Assembly (NCBI GenBank): GCA_010094045.1
Contig: ML986590.1
Span: 515,860 to 579,859 of the forward strand
Length of the DNA stretch: 64,000 bases
From: Lojkania enalia
Taxonomy: Eukaryota; Ascomycota; Dothideomycetes; Pleosporales
Direction of reading: 5' to 3'
Positions 35,688 to 47,399 of the stretch are shown here, one piece after another; the stretch's first letter is position 1; every line of letters starts with the position of its first letter. Below the pieces are notes generated by a model, which did no database searches, was not told the origin of the DNA, and saw nothing but the letters and a program-made list of their open reading frames with translations. The translations under genes and the position numbers were made by a program.

Positions 35688-36828
35688 CTAGACGCCCGCA
35701 TCCTCCGGATCAACATTCAGATTCCAGTCAATCTCGGAACCCTTGCCATATCGCTGGATGAGCCAGTCATTCGTCTTTTTGAAATGATGACAATCAAACT
35801 AATCCTCGTCAGTCCTAGAGTCTCGTACGGCGCAGGTTTATACTTACCCATCCCCTACTAGCACTAAGCGGACTTGGATGCACGCTCTTCAAGATACAAT
35901 GCTTGTCAGAGTTGACCCCCTTAACCCTACCCTCCGCCGGTTTCCCCCAAGCCAAAAACACCACTCCACCCGTCCTGACCTTCGCCACCGTATCAATGAC
36001 TTTTTGCGTGAGTTGCTCCCAGCCCTTGCCAGAGTGTGAGTTAGCCTCACCACGACGAACAGTTAGGCACGTGTTGATGAGTAGCACTCCACGATCCGCC
36101 CAGGGCGTAAGAAGACCACCGTTTTTTGGAGGTGCCTGGAACTCCGGATAGTCCTTTTTGATAGCTGTGTATATATTTTTGAGTGACGGCGGAGCGGGAG
36201 TTGGGGCCCGGACCGAGAAGCATAGTCCGTGGGCTTGGTTGGGGCCGTGATAAGGGTCCTGACCAAGAATTACGGCTTTGACGGTATTAAGTGGCGTGTG
36301 TCGCGACCTATGAAACGTAATTTGAGTCAGTCGTCTGTCTTCATTTGATTGTATTATTCACATGTGTCTTGAGGGTAATCAAACGATGATGTGTGCTGTC
36401 AAGACATACCAAGAATACACATCCTTCATCGGCGGATAGACCGTCTTGCCACTAGCCAATTCTTTCTTCAAGAACCTCTTCAGCTCCAGGAACTGGGGCG
36501 AAACGAGCACATCCTTCAAATGCGGCAGCCAGCTCTCATGCAGAGTGTCAATCTCCAGTTTCAGGAGGTCCTTTTGCTCATCCGTCAATTTGGCGACCCA
36601 CTCCTCTTTGTTGAAATTCGCTGCAGCAGTTGAGGTGGCTGAGGCGGGAGCACCTGGCTTTGGTTTCGGTGCGCCGAAGAAAGATGTGATGGATGCATTG
36701 GGCTTGACCTTCTTCGCTTCAGGAGCGGCTTCCGCTGCTTTGCGCTTGAGGGACATGGCGGTGAAGCAATTGATCGAGATTGTGGAGTGGAGAAGGTAAG
36801 GTCTTATTAGGGGGAGGAGGAAAGGCAT
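35688..36828 (-). CDS. UNG1: uracil-DNA glycosylase
   Basis: This is a family-1 UDG that removes uracil from DNA in nucleus and mitochondria to start base excision repair. There are three exons: the first ends after KDVYSW, the second holds the active site, and the third starts FDCHHFKKTNDWLIQRYG after an intron beginning GTAAGT near 35847. Seen: the water-activating motif VILGQDPYHGPNQAHGLCFSV, LLINTCLTVRRGEANSH, VVFLAWGKPA, and the leucine-loop motif HPSPLSASRG. Two in-frame starts exist. ATG 36756 gives MSLKRKAAEAAPEAKKVKP, a nuclear-type tail with the PCNA-box-like SITSFF. ATG 36828 adds 24 residues (MPFLLPLIRPYLLHSTISIN...), rich in hydrophobic residues with one Arg, which could be mitochondrial. 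Neither can be excluded. Confidence 0.94.
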
Positions 36829-37525
36829 CTAGGGATGCACAATGCACGAGGGAGTAGGCAGCTAGACGCGAGTATGGGGCGGAAGATTGGGCGCTAAAGC
36901 CAAATTGGGGAACGTGCGTTGACGCGCTTCACCTGATTCCAACCCGCGATCGCACTATTCACGCGTCTTTTCTCCTACATAATAAACCCTTTGTATTTCC
37001 TGGCTTTGTATGAATGGCACTTTTCCTTTCTATATTGATAATCAAGATTAAATTATGTGGAAACTAGAGGTGAGCATTAAGCCCCGAACCTGGCAACCTT
37101 CTTTCCCTGGTAGGCACGTGACAGCGCGAAACTAGACACCAGTGGTAGCTGCGTTTTGCCGGGGTATGATGTCATAGTCACTATAACAGAGCTCATGCTG
37201 GTGTCGGTCACCTGAGCTATGACCCGGCTACCTAGGTAGACAGATAAAGCTCAAGACCTCGGGATGATTTCGCGTTGGGATACTGTACGTTAGGGGAGAA
37301 GGACCCTGGCTTGAGAAATGTACATGAACGGCACCTGCGGGTGCCTCCCGAGGTCATCCCTCCCGTTCCTGAGAGTCCACTATAATTTAGCGTTAGGTTG
37401 ATACCATTATAGTGTCTTGTATCTAAAACCGAAGACTGATTCTGATGATAGGGTATTAACTTTGAGTTCTAGAAGCTAGCAATACGCCTTAAGGTTGGTC
37501 GTCTGGTTACATGCAAGCCTTTCAC
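36829..37525. other. intergenic, nothing recognised
   Basis: This is upstream of UNG1 and downstream of the RPAP1 homologue. It is AT-leaning with no coding signal, and presumably carries the UNG1 promoter. Confidence 0.6.
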
Positions 37526-38923
37526 TCACACTGCCTTTCTCCTCCGTCCACCACCTCTTCTCCAGTTCCAAAGAGCCTCTTGTGCATACGTCCTTGCAGT
37601 CAGGTGGCCCTTCTCCCTACTCGCTTCCTCCATCAACGTTTCAATGACCCCTCCCTCCTCGATACAATGCCATAATCCTGCTGCCATTGCGCTTCCCACA
37701 CTTTCCTCTTCCCACTCCTCATCCCTATCGACTTGGTTCGGATCCTTAACAATGTTTACCGGACCTTGTACCCTGTGCTTTCCTTCTTCCATGCCAAACT
37801 CGCCCCGACCGAGCCGGAAGAGTATGCGACCTAGTGTCTGAAATGCGATGCATCGCTGCGCCGGCACCGCGCTGCGTGACAGCCGTGCAAGTTCTGGGAT
37901 AGTGTATCCAGCTGCTTCAGGAGCCTCTCCGTGATGATGTAGACCTTTCGTGACTGGTATCTCTCTAGCAGCGCTTGGTGCCAGCAAAGCTCCCCTGAAG
38001 TTGAACCTGAACTCCGCGGGTTTGAACGCAGTTTGTGAAGGATGGTACGGTGAGGTAGTGTCTGAGTCGTCGATTGGCTTCATCCACGAGACACTCGAAG
38101 GATCGTATGGGAGATCTGGGAAGTACTTCTCGTGTAGATCGATAAGGAAAGTGTTGGAGTTGGGGTCTAATTCCGTGGGTGGCGGCGGTTTGGGTAAATG
38201 AACTAAGGAGGGAAACTGATTTGGTTCGGGAGGAGATTTGATTTGATTGAAACCGGAGGCAGGGGCGGAGCTCGATGTGACCGAAGTGGTCAGTGTCTGG
38301 TCTTCATCGGCTTGGGGTGCATCGGGTTGAGTATTTACAACTGTAAAATTGACTTTACCGCTAGCTAGAGGCTGCGAGTCTAATACGTCCGCTTTATGCG
38401 CGTCAGTCGCCGGAGCTGCAGGCGTGTTTAAGCCTAAATCCCGCTCATTGGCCCCCTCATCTATATTTGACCGTCCAAGTAATCGCTTGATAAGGTTTGG
38501 ACTTAAAGAGGAAAGCAACTCTCGCTGCTCTTGTTCAATCTCTTCTAGTGACATGGCAGCTAGGCGTTTTTTATTCTCCTCGTCGATACTCCACTTCTCA
38601 TTTTCATCAATGTTACTGTGTTGAGGCCTCGAAGGTATAGTTACCTGCGCCGGGGAGGTAGTGTGTGTCTGCTCTATGGCCCGTTGCTGCTTGAATGCAG
38701 ACGTTCTAGATTTGCGCTTCCTATGGACAGGGAATCCTGCAGTATTTGTTTTGAAAGCAGGGGCTGAAGGCGGATGGGCTGTAGACGCGTGACGCTCCAA
38801 AATGTCACCGACAAACGTCGCTGATGAAGGCGCAGAAGGAGCAATACCTTCCCCTATGTCTGTAGTCCCATTTGGATCCGAGTCGGGGTCGAGGTATACG
38901 CGTTCACCTTTGGTGAAAGACAT
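37526..38923 (-). CDS. RBA50: RNA polymerase II-associated protein 1 homologue (RPAP1/Rba50)
   Basis: This is a cytoplasmic assembly factor for RNA polymerase II. It is a single exon. The start chosen is 38923 (MSFTKGERVYLDPD), since fungal homologues begin close to such a motif; an in-frame ATG 17 codons earlier (38974) is possible. It has about 465 residues. Seen: an N-terminal GDILER element (RPAP1 proteins carry GxIxER here), AAMSLEEIEQEQRELLSSLSPNLIKRLLGRSN in two parts (RPAP1_N), and the C-terminal domain with FRFNFRGALLAP, HHHGEAPEAAGYTIPEL and PAQRCIAFQTLGRILFRLGR. The middle is low-complexity. The short length is like yeast Rba50 rather than the much longer animal RPAP1. Confidence 0.88.
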   Translation of the reverse strand: MSFTKGERVYLDPDSDPNGTTDIGEGIAPSAPSSATFVGDILERHASTAHPPSAPAFKTNTAGFPVHRKRKSRTSAFKQQRAIEQTHTTSPAQVTIPSRPQHSNIDENEKWSIDEENKKRLAAMSLEEIEQEQRELLSSLSPNLIKRLLGRSNIDEGANERDLGLNTPAAPATDAHKADVLDSQPLASGKVNFTVVNTQPDAPQADEDQTLTTSVTSSSAPASGFNQIKSPPEPNQFPSLVHLPKPPPPTELDPNSNTFLIDLHEKYFPDLPYDPSSVSWMKPIDDSDTTSPYHPSQTAFKPAEFRFNFRGALLAPSAAREIPVTKGLHHHGEAPEAAGYTIPELARLSRSAVPAQRCIAFQTLGRILFRLGRGEFGMEEGKHRVQGPVNIVKDPNQVDRDEEWEEESVGSAMAAGLWHCIEEGGVIETLMEEASREKGHLTARTYAQEALWNWRRGGGRRRKAV

Positions 38924-39217
38924 GTTGGGATGAGGGAGGAAGGGAACAATGTTGATGGCAAAGGTGAAGCTCAACAGGTTGCATTCCTTTGGTTCGGTTA
39001 GATAAGCAAGGGTTCTTGAAGCCGCGCACCCTTAGTATCCGCGCAGCTCAAAACCAACGCTCTACGATCAAGATATTAACGATATTTATATTTGAAACTC
39101 AGTACACATGGATTCGAGAGCCCGTGCAGCAGCTAGAGCAGCAGTAGCGGCGGCAGTGGCAGTGGCTTCCTCTACTAGATGATTGACATTTTGAGCGTAT
39201 TTAGCTGCGGATTAACG
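38924..39217. other. RPAP1 promoter and left flank of the transposon nest
   Basis: About 39118-39170 is a GCAG/GGCAGTGGCAGTG-type simple repeat. The sequence up to 39217 continues, after removal of the nested elements, into 47624 onward, so it is the other half of the same pre-insertion locus. Confidence 0.6.
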
Positions 39218-39219
39218 TA

Positions 39220-40532
39220 CTGGGTTTTAGCAGCTGACGCACGGTCTCGCCTGACGCACACCCACACCCGATTTTGCCGATTTTCAACATAATAGCAACT
39301 CCACCAATATGGACCCTATTGACGACGCGCTTGCTGCATTAAAATCGCTGAAGCCAGGAGAATCAGTTAATTTTACTGCGACAGCTAAGTACTAGCTATA
39401 TTTATATACGAATCTCTAGCTTTTACAGCTTTTATAAAGCGAGACTTCTTTAGGCTATTTAATAAGGCCTAGTAAGCCTTATTTACTAAAGAGAATATAC
39501 TCTCTAGCTTTAAGAAGTATAGCTTATATCTACCTAATCCTAAGAGAGTCCTTACTCAATTTAGTACTACTAAAGAGGATAGGCCTTCTTCTAGCGAGAG
39601 CTCTTACGTAGTTCTTACTACTTAGGATTAGAGGAGTGTTGAAAAGCTTTTACATAAGGTAGTTAGTAATATATATAACCGGCAGGCTTAGCAGCTTAAT
39701 AATACGATTGTAAGGGTATATATACTATTCTACACCTAATAATCGGCGATATTAATTATTTGTACCTTTTGGTTGCAGTAGCGTAGTAGTGTAGAGCCGT
39801 GCTTCTAACAACTATATACGGTCTTTCAATTCAGGTTATATCTCTCTAGATAGAGAATTAAGGCCTTACTAAAGCTCTACGCAATAAGAAGAAGAAGTAG
39901 AAGTATAGTAAGCCTCTTCTACTAGAGTCGGCTGAGTAGTATAATAGTGGTACTATATTTTATAGCCCTAGCAAAGTTCAGTAGGCTTATAATTAATAGG
40001 TTAAGAAAGAAGCTACTATAAAGCTCCTACGTAAGTAGAAAGATAAGGATATTAAGTATAGAGAGGCTGAGAGGCATAAGAAGGCTTAGGTAGTTGAAGA
40101 AAAGAGATATATAAAGGTAGCTGTAAAAGAAGCTTAATTACGAGTAGCTAAGGAAAAGCGACTATAGAAAGAAGAAGCTTAGCTAGCTAAAGAGGCTAGC
40201 TAGCAGCTATATAATAATATAAGAGCTTCTAAGAAAGCTATAAAGGCTAAGAAGGCTGTAACTACTACTCTAAAGCAGGTAGTTAAGAAGCAATCGACTG
40301 TTAAAGTAGTAGAAGCCCCCTACTAGTAGAATTGTTAAGGTAGAGCTATTAAGCTTCCTATACGCTTCTGTGACTAGCTAGTAGATATAATAGAATTATA
40401 TTAATCGGTTTCTTAAACTACTATAAATCTAAGCCTATAGCTTAATTATATATAATTATATAGCCTTAAAAAGTATATAGCTATTCAGCAAGTTCTATAT
40501 ATTAGATAAAACTATACGTCAGCTACTAAAAC
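39220..40532 (+). mobile_element. pogo/Fot1-type DNA transposon, DDE core deleted, split by the LTR element
   Basis: The left end CTGGGTTTTAGCAGCTGACG (39220) is matched inverted at the right end (about 40492-40532, completed by CCAG at 47618-47621). The inverted repeat is about 41 bp, and all mismatches I see are C-to-T or G-to-A. The element is flanked by TA (39218-39219 and 47622-47623), the pogo/Tc1-mariner target. Without the LTR insertion it is about 1.32 kb. ATG 39309 begins MDPIDDALAALKSLKPGESV, a psq-type helix-turn-helix N-terminus. From about 39820 on, the Lys/Glu-rich C-terminal tail of fungal pogo transposases is legible through many TAG/TAA stops (KKAIKAKKAVTTTLKQ near 40230). 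There is no room for the whole DDE domain, so it was non-autonomous. Confidence 0.85.
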
Positions 40533-43500
40533 TATAATATCTTATAGTTTTAAGTTATAGGTTAATAATATAGAGTTACCTAACCTAGGGTTAAAATAGC
40601 CAAATCGCACCCTATAAGGATAGTAGTAATTTATCTCTCTTTTATTAGTTATCTCTTTTCTAAGAGAACTAAATATATAAATATTTTAGCTCTACTACTC
40701 TATCTATTATTACTACGCTGTAATTTATTATACTAGCCTATTATATTTAAATTACTCTAACTCTTTAAAGCAGCCTAATAGTAATTTCTGATATTATAAA
40801 TACATCTCCTACCCTTCTTAGCCTAACAGCCGGCTTAGCCGGGCGTATAAGGATTCTAATATCTAGTAATAGGCGAGACGCTGACCTTAAAGCTAGTAAG
40901 AAATTTATTTAGCTAGAAGAGTAGACTAGAGCAAATATTTATTAAACATCTAAAGAATTGTAGAGTTATAGTACTATCTAGTACTTTCTAGTCTAGAGTA
41001 ATATAGAGTAGGACGCGGATGCTGAAGACTTAAAAAGACTATAATAATAGATATAAGGTAAATAAAATTAGAAGGATCTTAAATAGCTATAGGAGATAAA
41101 GCGATAATATAAAGTAGATAATATCTCTATAATTAATTTAGCTATTATTATACTAGAGGAAGTACAGCTACCGCGAACTACCTCTATCTAAGCTAATCTT
41201 CCTTACCCTAAACCTTTTTATACCTATAAGAAAAAGGATCGTATAGATTATAACTAATAGATCTAAAACTATAAAAAGTACTTTATCTAGTTACTAGTAG
41301 ACTTTTAAATAGAAAGGTAGAAAGTTACTTTTACTTTTAGATATATCTTAGAATCTTTAAAGACTTTATAGGAGATATATAAAACTATAAAGTACTAGAA
41401 GAGTATATATTAAATCCTTATATAGAATATCCTAAAAGTAAAGATATTAAGTATATTAGAAACTCTATTAGAATAAAAGTAAGAAGCTTTCGATACCTTA
41501 AAAAGGTATAGATAAAGGATAGGCCAGTCTCTAACTAACTTATTAAACTATATAAGACCTTTATAAGAAGAAGTTAGAGAGATAAATAAAGACTATATAG
41601 TAAATAAGTTTATCTTAGCCTTATTTAAGCTAATAAAAAGAGATTTAAATCTCCTCTCGAGACTACAACTTTAGATACTACTAGAGGTAAAAGAATATAC
41701 AAATATAGTCTTTAGGCGTTACTAAAAGCTTTATAAAAGGTAAGAGGGGCGTAATATAGATAATTATAAAAGGCGAGGGTCTAATACTTTAGGGGAGAGT
41801 AATAATACTCTAAAGAAGGCTAGAAAGGGCTAGAAACCTTTAAAGAAGTCTAAGAAAGGTAATACCTGTCTAGAATAGCCTCCTATTATATATTAAATAT
41901 ATAGAAAGGAGGGCTATAAATCTCCTAACTATTTTTAGAAAAAAGAGAAGTTTAAAAGAGCTCCTAAATAGAAGTTAGGAAAAGGTAAGAATTAGAAGAA
42001 CTAAGTTCTTCTCTTCTAACCTATATTAAACTCTTTAGGAAGAGTAAGAAGCTAGGAAAATTATATAAATTGCTTTTTTAAACTCCTATAAAGTTACTTA
42101 TAGTTAAAATAGTAGTAGAGGATTTAGCTAAAAACAATTATTTAATTAATCTAGGTACGTAACTAAATCTCCTTAATATTATACTTATAAAGTAGTATAG
42201 CCTAAAGATCGATCTACTACTAAAGTTAATAGTAGAAGCTATAAACAACTCTAAGATTCTAATATATAGGACTACTATTATAAAGGTCGCCGTTAAGGAC
42301 TCGCGTAGTAAAGTTTAAGTCTATAAGATACCGTTTATAATATTAGACTTTAAAGGGTATAAGGTTTATCTTAGAATACTCTAGATATAGGATTATAATC
42401 CGAAATTAAACTTTCTTAGTAGAAGAATACTCTTTAGGGGGGTAAAGGTTATAGGCTTACTCTAGTTCTATAAGATAATACTAGAGGATATAGAAGAGTT
42501 TATAGAAACTATTATAGGTAGTAAAGCGGACGTTTATATATACCTAGTTAATTTAGTAGCTATAGTAGATAAAATTAGCGTTAAAACGGGCTAATTATAG
42601 CTAGAGTATACCAATTTTAAAGATATATTTAATAAAAAGCAATCCTTAGTACTTATAAAGTATAAATTTTAAGATTTAGCTATAAACCTACTAGAAGAGA
42701 CTAGTTCTCTATATTAACTACTATATAATTTATCTTTAGTTAAGTTTTAGTATCTCTAAAAGTATCTAGATAAGTACTTATAATATAGATAGATTAGAAA
42801 ATCCTAATCGCCTACTAGCGCATTAATCCTCTTTATAAAGAAGAAGAATAGTAGTTTAAAATTCTATATAGATTATAGAAGCCTAAATAAGATTATTATA
42901 TATAATTAGTACTCTCTTCCCCTAATTTTAGAGTTACTAGAGCATCTAGTATAAGCTAAGTACTATACTAAGCTTAATATTAGAGAAGCTTATTATAGAA
43001 TTAGAATAAAGAAAGGAGATAAATAGAAGACCGCGTTTTATACTAGATATAGTTCTTTTAAGTATACTATTATACCGTTTAGCCTAATAAATATACTAGT
43101 TTAATTTTAAGCATATATTAATTAGACGCTTACTAGCCTTATTAATATAATATATATTATATATTTAGATAATATCTTAATCTTCTTTAATATAGAAGAG
43201 AAATATATTAAGTATATTAAAGAAGTACTTTAGAGACTACGCGAGGCTAAGCTCTTTATAAAACTTAGTAAGTATAACTTTTATACTAGAAAAATAGACT
43301 ATCTAGGGTTTATTATTTACTCTAAGGGGATTAAATTTAACTACTCCTAGTTAAAAACTATCTAGAATTAGCTAGTTCTACAGATTATATAAGATATAAG
43401 AATTTTTATTAGATTTATAAACTACTATTATAGGTTTATTATAGGATTCTTAAGGATTATCTTACCTTTAATAAGATTAACCTAAAAAGGGCTAAAGGCT

Positions 43501-46500
43501 ACTAAAAGAGGTTATACCTAGAGAAGAGAAGAAAGTTAAGAGCTAGATATTAGTTAGAAAGAACTAGAGGCCTTTTAATAGTTAAAGGAAGCTTTTTTAA
43601 GTATTTCTATTCTAGCTTATTATAAGCTAACTCGGCTTATAAGGGTTAAGGTTAATACTTCTAAGGGCGCTATTTTAGGAATTCTTAGCCAGCTTATAGA
43701 AGAGTAAGTAGGTAAGATAATATAGTAACCTATCGATTTCTTTTTAAGAAAGCTTAGTATAATAGAGTATAACTATAATATATATAATTAGAAACTACTT
43801 ATAATAGTAGAAAGCTTAGAGTACTAGTATTAGTACCTATAAAGAGTTACGTTTAACCTTTATATAGACTATAATAACCTCTATTAATTTATAGAAATAA
43901 AGACTTTAGTCTATTAATATATATAATTATATCTTAAGCTTACTAAATATAATTATAACCTTATCTACTAATCTAGTAAACTTAACCTAGCTAATAGACT
44001 ATTATATTAACTAGACTATATAAAAGAAGTATAGGTACTTTTAAAAAAGTCTAATATAAGATATATTAAACCTATATATATTAAAATTAGTTTAAAAAAG
44101 GTAGAAAGAACTAATTTAGACTAGAATAATAGTATTAAAATCCTTAGAGTTTTAGCGGTAGTAACCCGTATATAAACTACTTAGAAAGATTTTTCTCCTA
44201 CCTAAAAAGTAGAAGAAACCTCTTCCTTAAACTAAAAATACTATAACAGCCCGGAGTAGGTTAAAAAAGGTAATAAAGGGAAGATAGAGCTAATAATACT
44301 CTAAAAGAGGTAAAACGCTCTTAACTAGGTATATAACTACTCTATAATAGGTTATAGAAGATAGATAAAAATATATAAGAGAGTATTATATTAATTTTAA
44401 TAGAAAGATATAAGGAATAATATTAAAGCCTACTATCGGGATTATTTAAGATATAGAAGAGTAAAAGCTCTTAGATATAAGTCTTATAGCTTATTACAAC
44501 TATTACCTATACTAAATAGATTATAGGAGTAAGTTACGTTTAATTTTATTATAAAACTCCCTCTAAGTCTATTTCTTAGTTAAGTATACGACTTAATTAT
44601 AGTTATTATTAACTAGTTAACTAAAATAATCTATTATATCCCTACTATCTCTACCTAAACTATAGAAGATCTAATATAGGTTTAGATATATAATATTATC
44701 TAACTATATAATATTTTAGAGTTAATAATATCCGACTATAATATTCTAATAAAGTTAAAATCTTAGAAGACCTTTTACTATTATTTAGTATCTTAGTAAG
44801 GTTTTAGTTTAGCCTATTACCTAGAAACTAACAGGCTAATAGAAAGATAAAACTAGATACTTAAGTAGTATTTATATTATTTCTACTATTTAAAGTAAGA
44901 TAATTAAGTAGTTTAGCTATCTATAGTAGAGTTTATATATAATAATAATACTTATATAACTACTACTATCTTACCTTTTCGCGCTTACTATAGTACAGAT
45001 CCCTAAGAACCTAATTAGCTAGGCGAGCCTTTAGGAAAGGGAGAAGCTTCTTTAGTAAGAGGTATAGCAGCTAAAATACTAGTATTATAAAGTAAATATA
45101 AAGTAAAGATTAGTACTATAGTAGCTTATTAAAAGAAATACGTAGATAAGAAGAGAATATACTTATCTCTAGTAATAGAAAATAAAATACTAGTATTAAA
45201 TTAATATATTAAGTTAACCTATCTTAAAAAGAAATTAGATTAGAAATATTTTAAACCTAGTATAATAATAAAAGTTATAATACCTATAACCTACTAGATT
45301 AACCTTCTAGAGTTAAATAGTATTTATCTAGTATTTTATATATCTTTACTAGAGCTATATAACCTAAAAGGGCCTATTTAGAGTCTAAATAGCCTAATAT
45401 AAAATACTTTATACTAATTTAAGAATAATATATATAAAATTAATTATATTATTAAATAAAAGTAAAACTCTATTAAAGTATAGAAATACTTAGTTAAATA
45501 GAAAAACTATCTAGACTCTAAAAATAGTTAGAAACTAAAAGCAAATATTAGTACTAATACTCTATAAGTATTCTAGAAAAAGAAGGGTATTAAACTAAAG
45601 AGATTAAGTAAACCTATTAAAAATTATAAATACTCTTTAAAAAAGAAGAAGAATAGCTAAATTATTCTAAAGTATAACCTTTATATAAACTTTTTAGTTA
45701 ATATAGTTATCTTTACCTAGTTTTTCTTAAATTAAGGTTTTTTATAGATATTTAATAGTACTATTACTAGACTAAAGTTATATAAATAAGGTTTAAAAAT
45801 AAGTACTTATAAAGTTAGCTTTATATATTAATATAAGTTCTTTAGTAATTATAAGAAGTGGTAATTTCTACTGTTAATACTAGAAGAACTATATTATAAT
45901 ATATTATAGACTAGAATAGTATATAGAAGATAGAAATATTATATTATTCTAAATATAGCGCTAATCTAGACTATAAGATACTTAACTAGAGTATTATATC
46001 TATAGAAATACTAGAGAACCTGTTAATATCTAAAAAAACTACTATCTACTAATAATTATACCTTACTATAACCTTTTCCTCTATTATAACTTAGTTAAGC
46101 CTTTTTAATAGGGCGAATAGGCTAAAAGTATTAGTATAGAATAATATAGTATAATATAGTCTAGATTAACTTATAGAGGATTTTATTTCCTTTACTTTAG
46201 TATATTTATTATTATCTATATTAAGAAGATCCTCCTTAGCCTTACACTTACGCGCTATACTAATCTTAATATAGTTCTAGCTAGTAAGTTTAATTTTAGA
46301 TAAGGTCTTCTTATCCTTACTATTATAGGTAAATAGAAAGTTAGAATTTTTCTTATCAAGTCTAAATATTACTATTAGTACTAGAATATATAAAAAAGGG
46401 TTAGAATATATATCTAAATCTACTTAACTACCGTTTAAGTAGTATCTTAAACCCTTTAAACTAGTTAAGTTTTATCGCTACTAACGCGGGCGGTAATAAA

Positions 46501-46700
46501 GGCTTTAATAGCTTAATTAACCTTTATAATATACTCTAATATAGATAGGTCTAGCTATAAATATATTAGCTATAAGAAGATTAGAGTATACTATATTAGC
46601 CTAGAACGTACTTTAAAATAATCCTTATTATTCTTTTCGAGGTAGTAGAAATAGATATTATATTAAATACCTTTGTAGAGATATTCTATTATAAGCAGGT
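39390..46700. other. RIP-mutated block
   Basis: Here the sequence changes abruptly to very high TpA content, with TAG and TAA in every frame and almost no TpG or CpA. The left edge falls inside the pogo element, just after GCGACAGCTAAG (about 39389). The right edge is a gradient over about 46.7-47.2 kb. Direct evidence for C-to-T/G-to-A change comes from the two LTRs. The process fits fungal repeat-induced point mutation, which acts on duplicated DNA in the pre-meiotic cell. Confidence 0.85.
40533..40745 (+). repeat. 5' LTR (heavily RIP-mutated)
   Basis: It is 213 bp, from TATAATATCTTATAG to AGCCTATTATA, and aligns without gaps to 47400-47612. By eye I count about 35 differences. In every one this copy has T or A where the 3' LTR has C or G. 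Confidence 0.93.
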
Positions 46701-47399
46701 CTGAAGAAGCGAATTTATAGTTACTATCTACTTTATATAGTTTACCGCGAGCTAGACGCTTTAAATAGTAGAGATAGTAGATAGTATAGGGCTCCTTACC
46801 CTTAGCCTTCTTAATGTAGCACTTCTAGACTAGAGCAAGTACTATATTATATGCTATAGACCTGTTAGGCGTAAATTAGCTGTTTATAGACTAGAAAGGC
46901 GCTAAAGAGGGCGCGAGAGGGGTATATATAGAGGAGCATAGCGAGAATAGAAAAATAGGCGGTAGGCGGCGCGGGCAGCGAGTATACGTGTCTACTAGCC
47001 CTTATTAGCTACGAAGTGCTCTATTATGTCCTATATAGAGCTATAACAACTGTACTAAATGCGTAGCTGAAGACTGAGGGAATTATACTTACTAAGGCGG
47101 TTGAGGAAGTATAAGGATTGAAGAAGCAGAATGGGCGGGGGGAGCAGCGTTTTTATAATTGGTGTTTGCTCTACTAGCGCCGTTTACTTACACCGCTCTA
47201 GGCAGTAAGTGGTGAAGATTCCCTAAGGGTCGACGTTACTAGGTAAAGGTGAAAGTAGTAGTGACGATATACTACTTGATCTAGAAGGAACTCGAGATTA
47301 CATAACAGCACCCATCTTAGGGTAGCTCTGCTGGTCTATTCTGGCGATATTTATCCTCTATAAGCTGTCGCGACGACAGCCTTCCAAGAAGGGAGATAA
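45560..47399. other. region between chromodomain and 3' LTR, possible antisense ORF
   Basis: About 1.8 kb lies between the end of the pol-like region and the 3' LTR, more than most Ty3/Gypsy elements need. On the minus strand one frame from about 46860 down to 45720 is interrupted only by TAG/TAA, and its least mutated part (about 46690-46800) has a clean stretch including YYLYYLKRLARGKLYKVDSN. I do not recognise it. Because RIP changes TGA to TAA, the absence of TGA is not evidence of coding. It may be a captured or element-encoded antisense gene, or plain UTR. Confidence 0.35.

Noticed and set aside
40745..46700. Frames interrupted only by TAA and TAG, never TGA, as if TGA were recoded
   Set aside because: RIP converts TpG to TpA, so TGA becomes TAA. 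The absence of TGA is a composition effect.
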